DNA from: Mycobacterium paraterrae
GTDB lineage: Bacteria; Actinomycetota; Actinomycetes; Mycobacteriales; Mycobacteriaceae
Assembly: GCF_022430545.2 (NCBI RefSeq)
Contig: NZ_CP092488.2
Span: 310,001-374,000 of the forward strand
DNA: 64,000 bases
Direction of reading: 5' to 3'
The translations under genes were made by a program, and so were the position numbers. This document shows, in pieces, positions 16,964-26,741 of the stretch. Below the pieces are notes generated by a model. That model did not search any database. It was given only the letters and a program-made list of their open reading frames with translations, and was not told where the DNA came from. Positions within the stretch are counted from its first letter, which is position 1. Each line of letters opens with the position of its first letter.

Positions 16964-17551
16964 ATGCCGGCCAACGATTGGCTCGGAGAGCGCCGCACCG
17001 AGGTGGCGGCCGACCGGATCCTCGACGCCGCCGAGCAGCTGTTCACCCGCCAGGATCCCGGCTCGGTCGGCATGAACGAGATCGCCAGGGCCGCAGGGTG
17101 TTCGCGCGCGACGCTGTACCGCTACTTCGAAAACCGTGAGGCACTGCGCGCCGCCTATGTGGCCCGCGAAACGCATCGCCTCGCCGAGTCGATCGATGTC
17201 GACCACATCGACGACCCTGGCGAACGCCTCGTCGAGGGAATCGTCACGACGCTTCGGCTGGTACGCGAAAGTCCAGCGCTGTCAGCCTGGTTCGCGACGA
17301 ACGCCGGCCCGCTCGGCGCGGAAATGGCCGAGCAGTCCGACGTGATCACCGGGCTGGCCACCGCCTTCGTCAGCTCACTGGGCGACGACCATCCGGCCAA
17401 CGTCGCGGGCCGCGGCCGCTGGCTGGTCCGCGCGATCACCTCGCTGCTGATCTTTCCCGGCCGCGACGAGGACGACGAGCGGGCGATGCTCACCGAGTTC
17501 GTGGCCCCGGTCGTGGTTCCAGCCGATCAGGTCAGCCGCGCACCCGGGTAA
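16964..17551 (+). CDS. TetR-family regulator next to cyp130
   Basis: 195 residues. The ATG follows the cyp130 TAG with no gap, so the two are co-transcribed and probably coupled. The HTH is at about residues 15-60, with I-L-D-A-A-E-Q-L-F and M-N-E-I-A-R-A-A-G-C-S-R-A-T-L-Y-R-Y-F. The gene order matches Rv1255c. The likely operator is the CATGTC-N10-GACATG repeat over the cyp130 start, giving autoregulation. Its last 20 bases overlap the 3' end of the convergent acyltransferase gene. Confidence 0.92.
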   Translation: MPANDWLGERRTEVAADRILDAAEQLFTRQDPGSVGMNEIARAAGCSRATLYRYFENREALRAAYVARETHRLAESIDVDHIDDPGERLVEGIVTTLRLVRESPALSAWFATNAGPLGAEMAEQSDVITGLATAFVSSLGDDHPANVAGRGRWLVRAITSLLIFPGRDEDDERAMLTEFVAPVVVPADQVSRAPG

Positions 17552-18668
17552 GCCGGTGCAACAACCAGGCCGGTGGAATCGTGATGGCCATTGTCGCTAC
17601 GAACAACCCGCCCATCGAGCCGGTGTACACGTGATCCTGCATGATGTAGACCATCGCGAATTCCATTGTAATCAAATGGATCAGGAAGATCTCGTAGGAG
17701 ATCTCCCCGAGCCACACCATGGGCTTGCTCGCGAGCAACCGGGCGTACAGCCCCTGGTTGCCCAGCGCCAGCGGCGCCACCGCGAGCGCGGCGATGGTCG
17801 CATAGAACACCGCCTTGTACAGCGCCTGAGACAGGCCGAGCGGCGAGGTCGTCGGGTCACCGGCCAGCGGCGTGGACGCGATGAAGTAGCAGACCGTGGC
17901 CAGCGGAAGCGCGACAAACCCGTAGCAGCGCACGCCCATTCGTTGCAGGACGGTCAGCGCCATGCCTGCCAGGAACCAGATCAGATAGGTGGGCAGCCAC
18001 AGCCGCGCGCCGTTGGGAATCGACGTGGTGAGGTGTACTCCCACCAGCCACGCCGGGGAGATGAGCGCCAGCCCAGCGATGCCGAGCAGCAACAATTTCG
18101 GCCGCCATTGCCGTCGGCACAGCACCACCAGCAACAGGTAGGCCAGCAGCGGAAGTACCACGTAAAACGACGCTTCGACCGCCAGGCTCCACATCTGGGT
18201 CAAACCCTGATGCAGATACCCGCGCATGTAGTTGAAGGTGTAGATCTGCGTCAACGTCAGGTTGCGGAACAGCCCCTCCCAGGTGTGCCCGTAATTCGGC
18301 CCGGCATGGCGGAAGTGGTAGATGACGTAGGCGATCAGCACGGTGACGACGTACGCGGGCATGATGCGACGCACCCGGTGCCAAGCGTAGCGCCGGATCG
18401 ACGGCTGCGGCCCACCCGTCTCCGCCGCCTTCACCCACGGTTGGAACAGCAGGAAACCGGACAGCACAAAGAAAATCGGGACGCCGATCTCCATCCGCGA
18501 GCACACCAGCCCGTAGTAGCCCTGGATGTACTTGCCGGTGGTGTAGGCGGCGTGCGTGCCGACCACGAGAAGCGCTGCGACGGCGCGAACACCGGTCAGC
18601 GACGCGACCCGATCGGGCCCCGCTACCTGCTCGAGTCCCCCCTGGGCCGCGGTGTCGGCCTGGATCAT
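17532..18668 (-). CDS. Membrane acyltransferase, acyltransferase-3 (OafA/YrhL) family
   Basis: 378 residues with about ten hydrophobic helices. The conserved N-terminal block S-L-T-G-V-R-A-V-A-A-L-L-V-V-G-T-H includes the family's catalytic Arg/His pair. It is followed by G-V-P-I-F-F-V-L-S-G-F-L-L and an R-R-x-x-R-I-M-P-A-Y block. The family acylates sugars or lipids on the outer leaflet of the plasma membrane. It matches Rv1254 by position. The ATG overlaps the deaD stop as ATGA, so the two are translationally coupled. Confidence 0.9.
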   Translation of the reverse strand: MIQADTAAQGGLEQVAGPDRVASLTGVRAVAALLVVGTHAAYTTGKYIQGYYGLVCSRMEIGVPIFFVLSGFLLFQPWVKAAETGGPQPSIRRYAWHRVRRIMPAYVVTVLIAYVIYHFRHAGPNYGHTWEGLFRNLTLTQIYTFNYMRGYLHQGLTQMWSLAVEASFYVVLPLLAYLLLVVLCRRQWRPKLLLLGIAGLALISPAWLVGVHLTTSIPNGARLWLPTYLIWFLAGMALTVLQRMGVRCYGFVALPLATVCYFIASTPLAGDPTTSPLGLSQALYKAVFYATIAALAVAPLALGNQGLYARLLASKPMVWLGEISYEIFLIHLITMEFAMVYIMQDHVYTGSMGGLFVATMAITIPPAWLLHRLTRVRG

Positions 18669-20365
18669 CCCCTGTGTTCCCGACGCGGCGCGCCACGACC
18701 GCCGCGCCGGTTCTTATCCGGCGCCCGATCCGGTTGCAGGTTGATCAGTTGACCGGAGATGCGGGTCTTCTCAAGCGCTTTCAGCGTCTCCCGGGGCAGC
18801 TTGGCCGGCAATTCCACCAGCGAGAATTCCGGCTTGATCGTGATGTGGCCGAAATCGCTGCGGTGCAACCCACCTTCGTTGGCGATGGCGCCGACGATTG
18901 CGCCCGGCCCGACCTTGTGCCGCTTGCCGACCGAGATGCGGTAGGTGGCGAACCCCTTCTTGGGGCCCTCCCCCGCGGCGCGGCCAGACTTGGCAGGCCG
19001 GTCCTGGTGGTCGCGGGTCCGACGTTCGGGCGGAGGCTCGGGCGCCATCAGGAAGTCTTCGCCGTTGCGGGACTGCAATGCCAGCGCCGCGGCGATGTCG
19101 GCCATCGGAATGTCGTGATCGCGTTCGTAATCCGCGACCAGCCGGCGGAACAATTCGAGTCCGGGCGCGGCGAGGCTGTCGGTGATCGAGTCGGCGAACT
19201 TCGCCACCCGCTGCGCGTTGACGTCATCGACGCTGGGCAGTTGAGCCTCGGTCAACTTTTGCCGGGTGGCCTTCTCGATCGACTTGAGCAGGTGGCGTTC
19301 TCGCGGCGACACGAACAGCAGCGCGTTGCCCGACCGTCCCGCCCGGCCGGTCCGGCCGATCCGGTGCACATACGACTCGGTGTCGTGCGGAATGTCGTAG
19401 TTCAGCACGTGCGAAATTCGCTCGACATCCAGACCGCGGGCAGCGACGTCGGTGGCCACCAGGATGTCGATGCCGCCGTCTTTCAACGCCGCGATGGTCC
19501 GCTCGCGCACTGCCTGCGGGATGTCGCCGTTGATGGCCGACGCGGAAAAGCCACGCGCACGTAGCTTCTCGGCGACCTCTTCGGTGGCCTGCTTGGTGCG
19601 GACGAAGACGATCATCGCCTCGAACGGCTCGACCTCGAGCACCCGGGTCAGCGCGTCCATCTTGCGCGGACCGGCTACCTGGATGTAGCGCTGCGTGATG
19701 TTCTCGGCGGTCGCGGTCTTCGCCTCGACCTTGACCTCAATCGGGTCGTGCAGATACTTGTTGCTGAGCTTGCGGATCGCCGGGGGCATCGTCGCGGAGA
19801 ACAGCGCGACCTGCTTGTATTCCGGGGTCTCGGCAAGGATCCGCTCGACTTCCTCGGCGAATCCCATCGTCAGCATCTCGTCGGCCTCGTCGAGCACCAG
19901 ATAGTCGACGCGCGACAGATCCAGTGTCCCGCGCTCCAGGTGATCGATCACTCGGCCGGGGGTGCCGACCACGACCTGCGCGCCGCGCTTGAGCCCGGCC
20001 AACTGCACCCCGTAGGAGGAGCCGCCATAGATCGGCAGGACGTTGATCTGCGGAAGGTGCGTGCCGTACCGGCTGAACGCCTCGGCGACCTGCAGAGCCA
20101 ACTCGCGCGTCGGTGCCAGCACCAACGCCTGGGTGGCTTTGCTGTCGGTGTCGATCTTCGACAGGATCGGCACCGCGAACGCTGCCGTCTTGCCCGTGCC
20201 GGTTTGGGCCAAACCGACCACATCAGAGCCCTCCATCAGGGCCGGAATCGTCGCGGCCTGGATCGCCGACGGCGACTCGTAGCCGACGTCAGCCAGCGCC
20301 TGCAGCACCGAGGGGTGAATGTGCAGGTCGGCGAAGGTCACGGTGTCGTCATGCGGGGCGCTCAT
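18665..20365 (-). CDS. deaD: DEAD-box ATP-dependent RNA helicase DeaD/CsdA
   Basis: 566 residues, the normal family length. Motifs in order: A-Q-T-G-T-G-K-T (Walker A, near 55), P-T-R-E-L-A, T-P-G-R, D-E-A-D (near 158), S-A-T (near 190), A-R-G-L-D, and H-R-I-G-R-T-G-R (near 337). The C-terminal 100 residues form the DbpA-type RNA-binding domain (Y-R-I-S-V-G, G-A-I-V-G-A-I-A-N). Role: unwinding of structured RNA in ribosome assembly and mRNA turnover, especially in the cold. Corresponds to Rv1253. The following acyltransferase gene overlaps by four bases. Confidence 0.96.
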   Translation of the reverse strand: MSAPHDDTVTFADLHIHPSVLQALADVGYESPSAIQAATIPALMEGSDVVGLAQTGTGKTAAFAVPILSKIDTDSKATQALVLAPTRELALQVAEAFSRYGTHLPQINVLPIYGGSSYGVQLAGLKRGAQVVVGTPGRVIDHLERGTLDLSRVDYLVLDEADEMLTMGFAEEVERILAETPEYKQVALFSATMPPAIRKLSNKYLHDPIEVKVEAKTATAENITQRYIQVAGPRKMDALTRVLEVEPFEAMIVFVRTKQATEEVAEKLRARGFSASAINGDIPQAVRERTIAALKDGGIDILVATDVAARGLDVERISHVLNYDIPHDTESYVHRIGRTGRAGRSGNALLFVSPRERHLLKSIEKATRQKLTEAQLPSVDDVNAQRVAKFADSITDSLAAPGLELFRRLVADYERDHDIPMADIAAALALQSRNGEDFLMAPEPPPERRTRDHQDRPAKSGRAAGEGPKKGFATYRISVGKRHKVGPGAIVGAIANEGGLHRSDFGHITIKPEFSLVELPAKLPRETLKALEKTRISGQLINLQPDRAPDKNRRGGRGAPRREHRG

Positions 20366-20451
20366 CTCGCAGAGAAGTTTACGGCGTGATTCACTGCCGC
20401 CCGGCCACGCCTGCCGCGTCGACAGCCCTGGTCACGGTACGGTGCGGCGTT

Positions 20452-21018
20452 GTGTGGACACGAATGCGACTGAGCGGCGTCAGCGCTGCCGCGCTACTCG
20501 CCGTGACGATGAGCGGATGCGGGTCGGGAGATTCGACCGTCGCCAAGACGCCGGAACCCACTCCTCACTCGTCCGCCGCACCGCACCCGACGGCAGCGCC
20601 GCCACCCGCCGCCACCCCGGCTCCACCGACTTCCCCTGGACCCGTCGACCCGTGTGCGGTGAACCTGGCCGACCCCGCGATCGCCCGCGGGGTGTCCGAG
20701 CTGCCGCAGGACCCGCGCAGCCACCAGCCGTGGAACCCCGAGCCGCTGGCCGGCAACTTCAACCCGTGCGCGCAGCTGTCCGCCGTCATCGTCAAGGCCA
20801 ACACCAACGCCGAGAGCCCCAACACCCGCGCCGTGCTGTTCCATCTCGGCAAACTGATCCCGCCGCAGGGCGTGCCGGACACCTATGGCTTCAACGGGCT
20901 GGACAACTCGCAGTGCACCGGCGACACCGTCGCGCTGAGCTACTCCGGCGGCATCGGCCTGCCCAGCATCGTGAAGTTCCGCTGGAACGGCAACGGCGTG
21001 GAGTTAATCGCCAACTAA
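20452..21018 (+). CDS. lprE: Lipoprotein LprE
   Basis: 188 residues from a GTG at 20452; an in-frame ATG at 20464 is a possible alternative. A short basic and hydrophobic signal leads to the lipobox T-M-S-G-C, with Cys23 to be lipidated. A Pro/Ala/Thr-rich linker follows (about 25-70), then a globular domain with P-D-T-Y-G-F-N-G and S-Q-C-T-G-D-T-V-A-L-S-Y. It would be anchored at the outer face of the plasma membrane. Sequence and position match Rv1252c. The function is not established from sequence. It is divergent from deaD. Confidence 0.9.
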   Translation: MWTRMRLSGVSAAALLAVTMSGCGSGDSTVAKTPEPTPHSSAAPHPTAAPPPAATPAPPTSPGPVDPCAVNLADPAIARGVSELPQDPRSHQPWNPEPLAGNFNPCAQLSAVIVKANTNAESPNTRAVLFHLGKLIPPQGVPDTYGFNGLDNSQCTGDTVALSYSGGIGLPSIVKFRWNGNGVELIAN

Positions 21019-21041
21019 CCCGACCTGTCGGTGCGGCGGCC

Positions 21042-21057
21042 TACAGTGGCTGCTGTG
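21042..21057 (+). promoter_or_regulatory. -10 element and leaderless start of the nuclease/helicase gene
   Basis: TACAGT at 21042-21047 fits the mycobacterial TANNNT -10 element. Counting 7-8 bases on places initiation on the GTG at 21055, as in leaderless mycobacterial mRNAs. There is no ribosome-binding site before this GTG, which supports the reading. Confidence 0.45.
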
Positions 21058-24000
21058 TTCATGGCAGACGACAGCGTCATCTACAGCGCGTCGGATCTCG
21101 CATCCGCGGCTCGCTGTGAGTACGCCCTGCTCCGTGAATTCGACGCGAAACTTGGTTGGGGGCAACGGGTCAGCGTCACCGCCGAGCTGCTGGAACGCAC
21201 CGCCACCCTCGGTGACGAACACGAGCAACGTCGCCTCGATCATCTGCGCGAGGAGCACGAAGGGGAAGTCGCGGTCATCGGGCGTCCGTTCCCGTTCACC
21301 GTCGACAACATCACTGCGGCCGCAACGCAGACACGACGCAAGCTCGACGCCGACGCACCGGTCATCTATCAGGCTGCGATGTTCGACGGACGCTTCGTCG
21401 GCTTTGCCGACTTCCTGGTCTTGCGCGACGGCAGGTACCAGGTGTCCGACACCAAGCTGGCCCGCTCGGCGAAAGTCACTGCCCTGCTTCAGATCGCTGC
21501 CTACGCCGACGCCCTCAGCCAGGCCGGTGTCCCAGTACACCCCGAAGCCGAGCTGATACTGGGCAGCGGCGCCGCGGTCACCTATCAAATCGACGAGCTG
21601 ATCCCGGTGTACCGCGAGCAACGCGCCCGGCTGCAGCGCCTGCTCGACGAGCACTACGCCGGAGGCCAGGCGGTCCGCTGGGAAGACGACGGTATTCGGG
21701 CATGCTTCCGCTGCCCGGTCTGCGAGGAGCAGGTGCGGGCCACCGACGACCTGCTGCTCGTCGCGGGTCTGCGAGTCAGCCAGCGCGCCAAGCTGATCGA
21801 CGCGGGTCTGACCACAGTCGCCGAGCTGGCCGAGCACACCGGCCCGGTTGCTGGCATGTCCGCTCGTGCGGTGGCCGCCCTAGTCGCCCAGGCCAGGCTG
21901 CAGGTCCGCGAACGCGATACCGGTACACCGCAATTCGAGGTCGCCGACCCGCAGCCGCTGACCCTGCTTCCCAATCCCGACCCGGGTGACCTGTTCTTCG
22001 ACTTCGAGGGTGACCCGCTGTGGACCGCCGACGGTGTCGACTGGGGCCTGGAGTATCTATTCGGCGTGCTGGAAGGGGGCAAGGCGCCTGCCTTCCATCC
22101 GCTGTGGGCGCATGACCGCCGTGCGGAGCGCAAGGCGCTCGTCGAGTTTCTTGCACTAGTAGCCAAGCGCCGCAAGCGTTTTCCGAACATGCACGTCTAC
22201 CACTACGCCGCGTACGAGAAGACGGCGCTGCTGCGCTTGGCCGGACGCCACGGCGTCGGAGAAGACGCCGTCGACGACTTGCTGCGCAGCGGCACACTGG
22301 TCGATCTGTATCCCGTTGTGCGCAAGAGCATCCGCACCGGCAGCGAGTCGCTGAGCCTCAAGGCCTTGGAGCCGCTGTACATGGGATCACGACTGCGCTC
22401 GGGTGACGTGACCAATGCGGCCGACTCGATCACCCAGTACGCGCGGTACACGGAATTGCGCGGCAACGGCAACCTCGACGAGGCGGCGGCGGTGCTGAAG
22501 GAGATCGAGGGCTACAACCAGTACGACTGCGAGTCGACCCGCGAGCTGCGCGACTGGCTGCTGATCCAGGCCTTCGAGAACGGTGTCACCCCGATTGGGG
22601 CCCAACCCGTCGGGGACGGCGGGGCCATCGAGGCAGCCGACCAGATCGCGGAGAAGCTGCAGAAATTCAGCGGCGACCCGACGACCGGCAACCGCAGCCG
22701 CGAGCAGACGGCTGTCGCGCTAATGTCGGCAGCGCGCGGCTTCCACCGCCGGGAGGACAAACCGTTCTGGTGGGCGCATTTCGACCGGTTGAACTATCCC
22801 GTCGACGAATGGGCCGACCAGACCGACGTATTCATCGTCAGCGAAGCGGACATCGCTGTCGACTGGAACCAACCGCCCAGGGCCCGCAAGATGCAGCGCC
22901 GAGTCCAGTTGACCGGCGAGTTGGCCCGCGGCGCGCTCAACGCAAAGGTGTTCGCGCTCTACGAGCCTCCCGCCCCGCCCGGTCTGTCCGACAACCCCGA
23001 CCGGCGGGCGGCCGGTCACGCCGAAGTTGTGGAATACGACGACCCGACCGTGCCGACGTCGGTGGTGATCTGCGAGCGAACCCCATCCGACGGCAACACC
23101 TTTCAGCAAATGCCGTTTGCGCTGACCCCGGGCGGTCCGGTCAACACCAAGCCGCTGCGCGAGGCCATCGAGACCGCGACGGCCGCCGTCGCAGCGGGAC
23201 TGCCGCAACTCCCCCAGACCGCGGTGTTCGACATCCTGCAGCGCCGACCACCGCGAACTCGCAGCGGCAAAGCCCTTCCCCGAAGCGGCGACACCATCAC
23301 CGACATCACCGCCGCGCTGCGGGATCTCGAAGCGTCCTACGTCGCGGTGCACGGCCCGCCCGGGACCGGCAAGACCTACACCGCGGCTCGGGTGATCACC
23401 CGGCTGGTCACCGATCATGGTTGGCGCATCGGCGTCGTCGCACAATCACATGCGGTAGTCGAAAATCTGTTGCAGGGCACCATCACAGCCGGCATCGACC
23501 CGTCGCGCGTGGCCAAGAAAGGCGACCGCCCCGGCGCCGCGTGGCAGCAGATCAGCGAGCACGACTACTCCCCATTCGTCACCGGCACACCAGGATGCGT
23601 GATCGGCGGAACCGCTTGGGACTTCGCGAATCCCGGCCGGGTGCCACCCGCCAGCCTGGATCTGTTGGTGATCGACGAGGCCGGCCAGTTCTGTCTCGCC
23701 AACACGATCGCCGTGGCCGCTTCGGCGAAAAACCTGCTGCTGCTTGGGGATCCGCAACAGCTGCCACAGGTCAGCCAAGGCACCCATCCCGAACCGGTCG
23801 ACGGCTCCGCGCTGGGCTGGCTGGTCGAAGAGCACCGCACCCTGCCCACCGAGCGCGGCTACTTCCTGGACCGCACCCACCGCATGCATCCCGCGGTGTG
23901 TGCGCCGGTATCGGCGCTGGCGTATGAGGGCCGACTACAGCCCTACGACAAAGTCACCGCCGCCCGGCGGCTGGACGGGTATCCCCCCGGCGTGCACGTG

Positions 24001-24468
24001 CTTCGCGTCGCCCACGAAGGCAACGCGACCGAGAGCCCGGAAGAGGCGGAGGCCATTGCGGGGCTGATCATGTCGCTGGTCGGCCGGGCCTGGACGACCG
24101 AAGAAGGCACCCGGCCGTTGACCCCCGCCGACGTCTTGGTGCTGGCTCCCTACAACGCACAGGTCGTGCTGCTGCGTCAGCACTTGGCCGCAGCTGGACT
24201 CGGCGATGTCCGGGTCGGAACCGTCGATAAATTCCAGGGCGCCGAGGCGCCGGTAGCCATCGCCTCGATGACGGCGTCGTCCGTCGACGACCTTCCCCGC
24301 GGAATGTCGTTTCTGCTCAACCGGAACCGCCTCAACGTGGCGATCAGCCGGGCACAGTACGCCGCTGTCATCGTGCGCGCTGACGCGCTGACCGAATACC
24401 TGCCGTCGGCCCCGAGCGGGCTCGTCGAACTCGGCGCATTCCTGGCGTTGAGCGGGCCTAAGACCTAG
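21055..24468 (+). CDS. TM0106-type RecB-like nuclease fused to a Dna2/UvrD-like helicase
   Basis: 1137 residues from the GTG at 21055 (ATG at 21061 possible). The N-terminal third has a RecB-like nuclease core (G-F-A-D-F-L-V near 119, Y-Q-V-S-D-T-K-L near 135) and a C-x-x-C (C-P-V-C, near 220). The middle has an RNase H-like exonuclease start L-F-F-D-F-E-G-D-P near 315. The C-terminal third is a superfamily-1 helicase: Walker A G-P-P-G-T-G-K-T near 770, Walker B D-E-A-G-Q-F near 873, and K-F-Q-G-A-E-A plus N-V-A-I-S-R-A near the end. A role in DNA or RNA processing or repair is likely. It is the equivalent of Rv1251c and is convergent with the MFS gene, overlapping by 11 bases. Confidence 0.88.
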   Translation: MFMADDSVIYSASDLASAARCEYALLREFDAKLGWGQRVSVTAELLERTATLGDEHEQRRLDHLREEHEGEVAVIGRPFPFTVDNITAAATQTRRKLDADAPVIYQAAMFDGRFVGFADFLVLRDGRYQVSDTKLARSAKVTALLQIAAYADALSQAGVPVHPEAELILGSGAAVTYQIDELIPVYREQRARLQRLLDEHYAGGQAVRWEDDGIRACFRCPVCEEQVRATDDLLLVAGLRVSQRAKLIDAGLTTVAELAEHTGPVAGMSARAVAALVAQARLQVRERDTGTPQFEVADPQPLTLLPNPDPGDLFFDFEGDPLWTADGVDWGLEYLFGVLEGGKAPAFHPLWAHDRRAERKALVEFLALVAKRRKRFPNMHVYHYAAYEKTALLRLAGRHGVGEDAVDDLLRSGTLVDLYPVVRKSIRTGSESLSLKALEPLYMGSRLRSGDVTNAADSITQYARYTELRGNGNLDEAAAVLKEIEGYNQYDCESTRELRDWLLIQAFENGVTPIGAQPVGDGGAIEAADQIAEKLQKFSGDPTTGNRSREQTAVALMSAARGFHRREDKPFWWAHFDRLNYPVDEWADQTDVFIVSEADIAVDWNQPPRARKMQRRVQLTGELARGALNAKVFALYEPPAPPGLSDNPDRRAAGHAEVVEYDDPTVPTSVVICERTPSDGNTFQQMPFALTPGGPVNTKPLREAIETATAAVAAGLPQLPQTAVFDILQRRPPRTRSGKALPRSGDTITDITAALRDLEASYVAVHGPPGTGKTYTAARVITRLVTDHGWRIGVVAQSHAVVENLLQGTITAGIDPSRVAKKGDRPGAAWQQISEHDYSPFVTGTPGCVIGGTAWDFANPGRVPPASLDLLVIDEAGQFCLANTIAVAASAKNLLLLGDPQQLPQVSQGTHPEPVDGSALGWLVEEHRTLPTERGYFLDRTHRMHPAVCAPVSALAYEGRLQPYDKVTAARRLDGYPPGVHVLRVAHEGNATESPEEAEAIAGLIMSLVGRAWTTEEGTRPLTPADVLVLAPYNAQVVLLRQHLAAAGLGDVRVGTVDKFQGAEAPVAIASMTASSVDDLPRGMSFLLNRNRLNVAISRAQYAAVIVRADALTEYLPSAPSGLVELGAFLALSGPKT

Positions 24469-26416
24469 GGCGCCGGCGCGGACCGTCGGGTGGCTGGCGG
24501 CCGTAGTCGTCAACTCGAGTGTCGTGGAATCTCGACCCGCCATAGGTGTCGATGTCGTCGAAGAACGCTTCGTCGGGGTCGGGGCGTCGCTGATCCGGCG
24601 GCCGGTAGTCCTGGGTGCGCGAGCGACCCTCGTCGTCGTGAAAGCCGTTGCCAACAAGGCCTATCGGCTGGATCTCCGTGGTCGCCGTCATGTCGTCGAG
24701 CTGGCCGCGCCACGACTCGGCCGGCGTCAGCTTACGGCGCGGCGGCGCCGCATTGGGCGCCGGCGACAGCGTGTACTCGACGTAGTCGTCGTCATCGTCG
24801 AAGCCGTCCCGGTAACCGTCGGGGCCGCTAGCGAATCCGTCGGCGGCGCTGGGTCGCACCCGCACTCGCCGGGCCGGCGCGTCGGGCCCGTCCGCTCGCG
24901 GAGTCGGCTCGTCGTCGCCCGCCGGGCCGGCGCCTCCGACCAGGAACACGGCCGCGACGATCCCGAACAGCGCGACGAACGCCGGCAACAGCATCGACTG
25001 TGACATCGCGTCGGCGAACGGCACGCGCAGGAACGGCGGCATCTCCAGGTTCCCGCCGGGCCCCCCCGGCGGCGCTGATCCGCCGTCGGCCATCGGCCCT
25101 AAGGCCGCGGTGATCCGCGACGTCATGAACGACGCCATCCCGGCGCTGCCCAGCACGGCACCGACCTGGCGCGTCGCGTTGAAAACACCGGAGCTGGCGC
25201 CGGCGAACCGCTGGGGCAGGTTACGGGTCGCGGTCGCGGTGATCGGCGCCCAGATGAACGCCATCGCGACGCCCAGCGCGAAGAACGGCAGCACCAACTC
25301 CCAGATCGGGGTCGATGCCTTCATGACGATTGACAGCCAGGTCAGGCCGATTGCCAGGGCCGAAAAGCCGAAGCCGACCACCGGCCGCGGATGCGACCGG
25401 TCGACGAGCTTGCCGGCCAGCGGCGCGAGCACCCCGCTGGTGATCGCCATCGGCGCGGTCAGCAGCGCCGAGCGGGTGGGCGACAACCCGCAGACCGCCT
25501 GGGCGTAGAACATCAGCGGCAGGATCATCCCGGTGGCCGCGAAGGCGATGACCACCGCCGCGGCATTGCACAGGCTGAAGTCGCGGACACGGAAGATGTC
25601 CAGCGGAATCAGCGGCTCGATCTTGCTGATCGACTGCCAGTAGACGAACGCGGTCATGAAGCCGACGCCGGCGACCAGCACGGCCCAGATCCACGGCGCC
25701 CAGTCGTGGGACTGACCCTCCTGCAGCGAAAACACGATCAGGAACATCCCGATCCCAGACAAAGCCACCCCGATCAGGTCGAAGCGGTGCTTGCTGGTGC
25801 TCAGATCAGGGATCAGCCAGAACGCCAGCCCAAGACCGATGATCCCGATCGGAACGTTGACGAAAAAGATCCAGGCCCAGCCCATCGAGTCGACAAGCAC
25901 GCCGCCGGCCAGGGGGCCGACCAGGGTGGCCACGCCCGCGGTGGCGCCCCACAGGCTCATCGCGACCCCGCGACGCTCGACCGGGAAGATGCGGGTGATC
26001 AGCGACAGCGTCTGCGGGCTCATCACCGCGGCGCCGATGCCCTGGGCCACCCGGGCGGTGATCAGCATGCCGATGGTGCTTGACAGCCCACACCACAGCG
26101 AAGCGGCGGTGAAGACGGCCAGACCGATCAGATACAGATTCTTCGGGCCGAACCGGTCACCCAGCCGGCCGGCGACGAGCAGCGGGACCGCGTACGCCAG
26201 CAGGTAGGCACTGGTCACCCAGATCACGGTGTCGTAGCTGGTGCCGAGCTTGACCATGATGCTCGGGTTGGCGACCGCCACGATCGTGGAGTCGAGCAGG
26301 ATCATGAAGAAGCCGACCATCATCGCCCACAGCGCGTGCCACGGGTTCACCTCGCCGGCGCGCTGCGCCGGAGGCGGGCCGTCGCCCCGTCGTTGACGAG
26401 CGGTCGCCGTGGTCAT
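24458..26416 (-). CDS. MFS drug exporter, DHA2 (EmrB/QacA, 14-helix) family
   Basis: 652 residues. About 14 membrane helices lie within residues 25-500. Motif A-type G-R-L-G-D-R-F-G is near 83 and the TM1 motif L-D-S-T-I-V-A-V-A is near 41. A hydrophilic, Asp/Arg-rich cytoplasmic tail of about 140 residues follows, which is unusually long for the family. It is expected to export drugs or lipids with proton antiport. It matches Rv1250 by position. The ATG lies at 26416-26414. It is divergent from the membrane-protein gene at 26742 over 325 bases. Confidence 0.92.
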   Translation of the reverse strand: MTTATARQRRGDGPPPAQRAGEVNPWHALWAMMVGFFMILLDSTIVAVANPSIMVKLGTSYDTVIWVTSAYLLAYAVPLLVAGRLGDRFGPKNLYLIGLAVFTAASLWCGLSSTIGMLITARVAQGIGAAVMSPQTLSLITRIFPVERRGVAMSLWGATAGVATLVGPLAGGVLVDSMGWAWIFFVNVPIGIIGLGLAFWLIPDLSTSKHRFDLIGVALSGIGMFLIVFSLQEGQSHDWAPWIWAVLVAGVGFMTAFVYWQSISKIEPLIPLDIFRVRDFSLCNAAAVVIAFAATGMILPLMFYAQAVCGLSPTRSALLTAPMAITSGVLAPLAGKLVDRSHPRPVVGFGFSALAIGLTWLSIVMKASTPIWELVLPFFALGVAMAFIWAPITATATRNLPQRFAGASSGVFNATRQVGAVLGSAGMASFMTSRITAALGPMADGGSAPPGGPGGNLEMPPFLRVPFADAMSQSMLLPAFVALFGIVAAVFLVGGAGPAGDDEPTPRADGPDAPARRVRVRPSAADGFASGPDGYRDGFDDDDDYVEYTLSPAPNAAPPRRKLTPAESWRGQLDDMTATTEIQPIGLVGNGFHDDEGRSRTQDYRPPDQRRPDPDEAFFDDIDTYGGSRFHDTRVDDYGRQPPDGPRRRPRS

Positions 26417-26741
26417 AGCTCTACCTCGTTCGTTTCCTCCGGCTGCGGTCGAAGGCCACTGGATACCCGGCTTCCGCTTCCGCGTTCAGGGTATCGATCC
26501 CGGCCCGCGCGACGCGATACAGCGACGGGTTACCCAACGTGATGGGCTGGTAGGCCATCGACTGTCCGTAATGGCTGGCGAGCCGCCGACGCGTCGTCGG
26601 GCCGAGCGTGATCCCGCCGGTAATTCCGGATTATTCCCAAGCGGCCAATCCTGTGGACACCTGGCCCCACGTTTGCCGACACCCGCGTTAGCCTGGAAGG
26701 ACACCCGGGGAGGAACCGGGCCATCCAATCCGGAGGCATCC
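26417..26741. promoter_or_regulatory. Divergent promoter region, MFS exporter and membrane protein
   Basis: 325 bases with no gene. TAGCCT at 26689-26694 fits the TANNNT -10 for the plus-strand gene, and GGAGG at 26732-26736 is its ribosome-binding site. Nothing distinctive was seen for the minus-strand exporter, and no operator-like repeat. Confidence 0.4.
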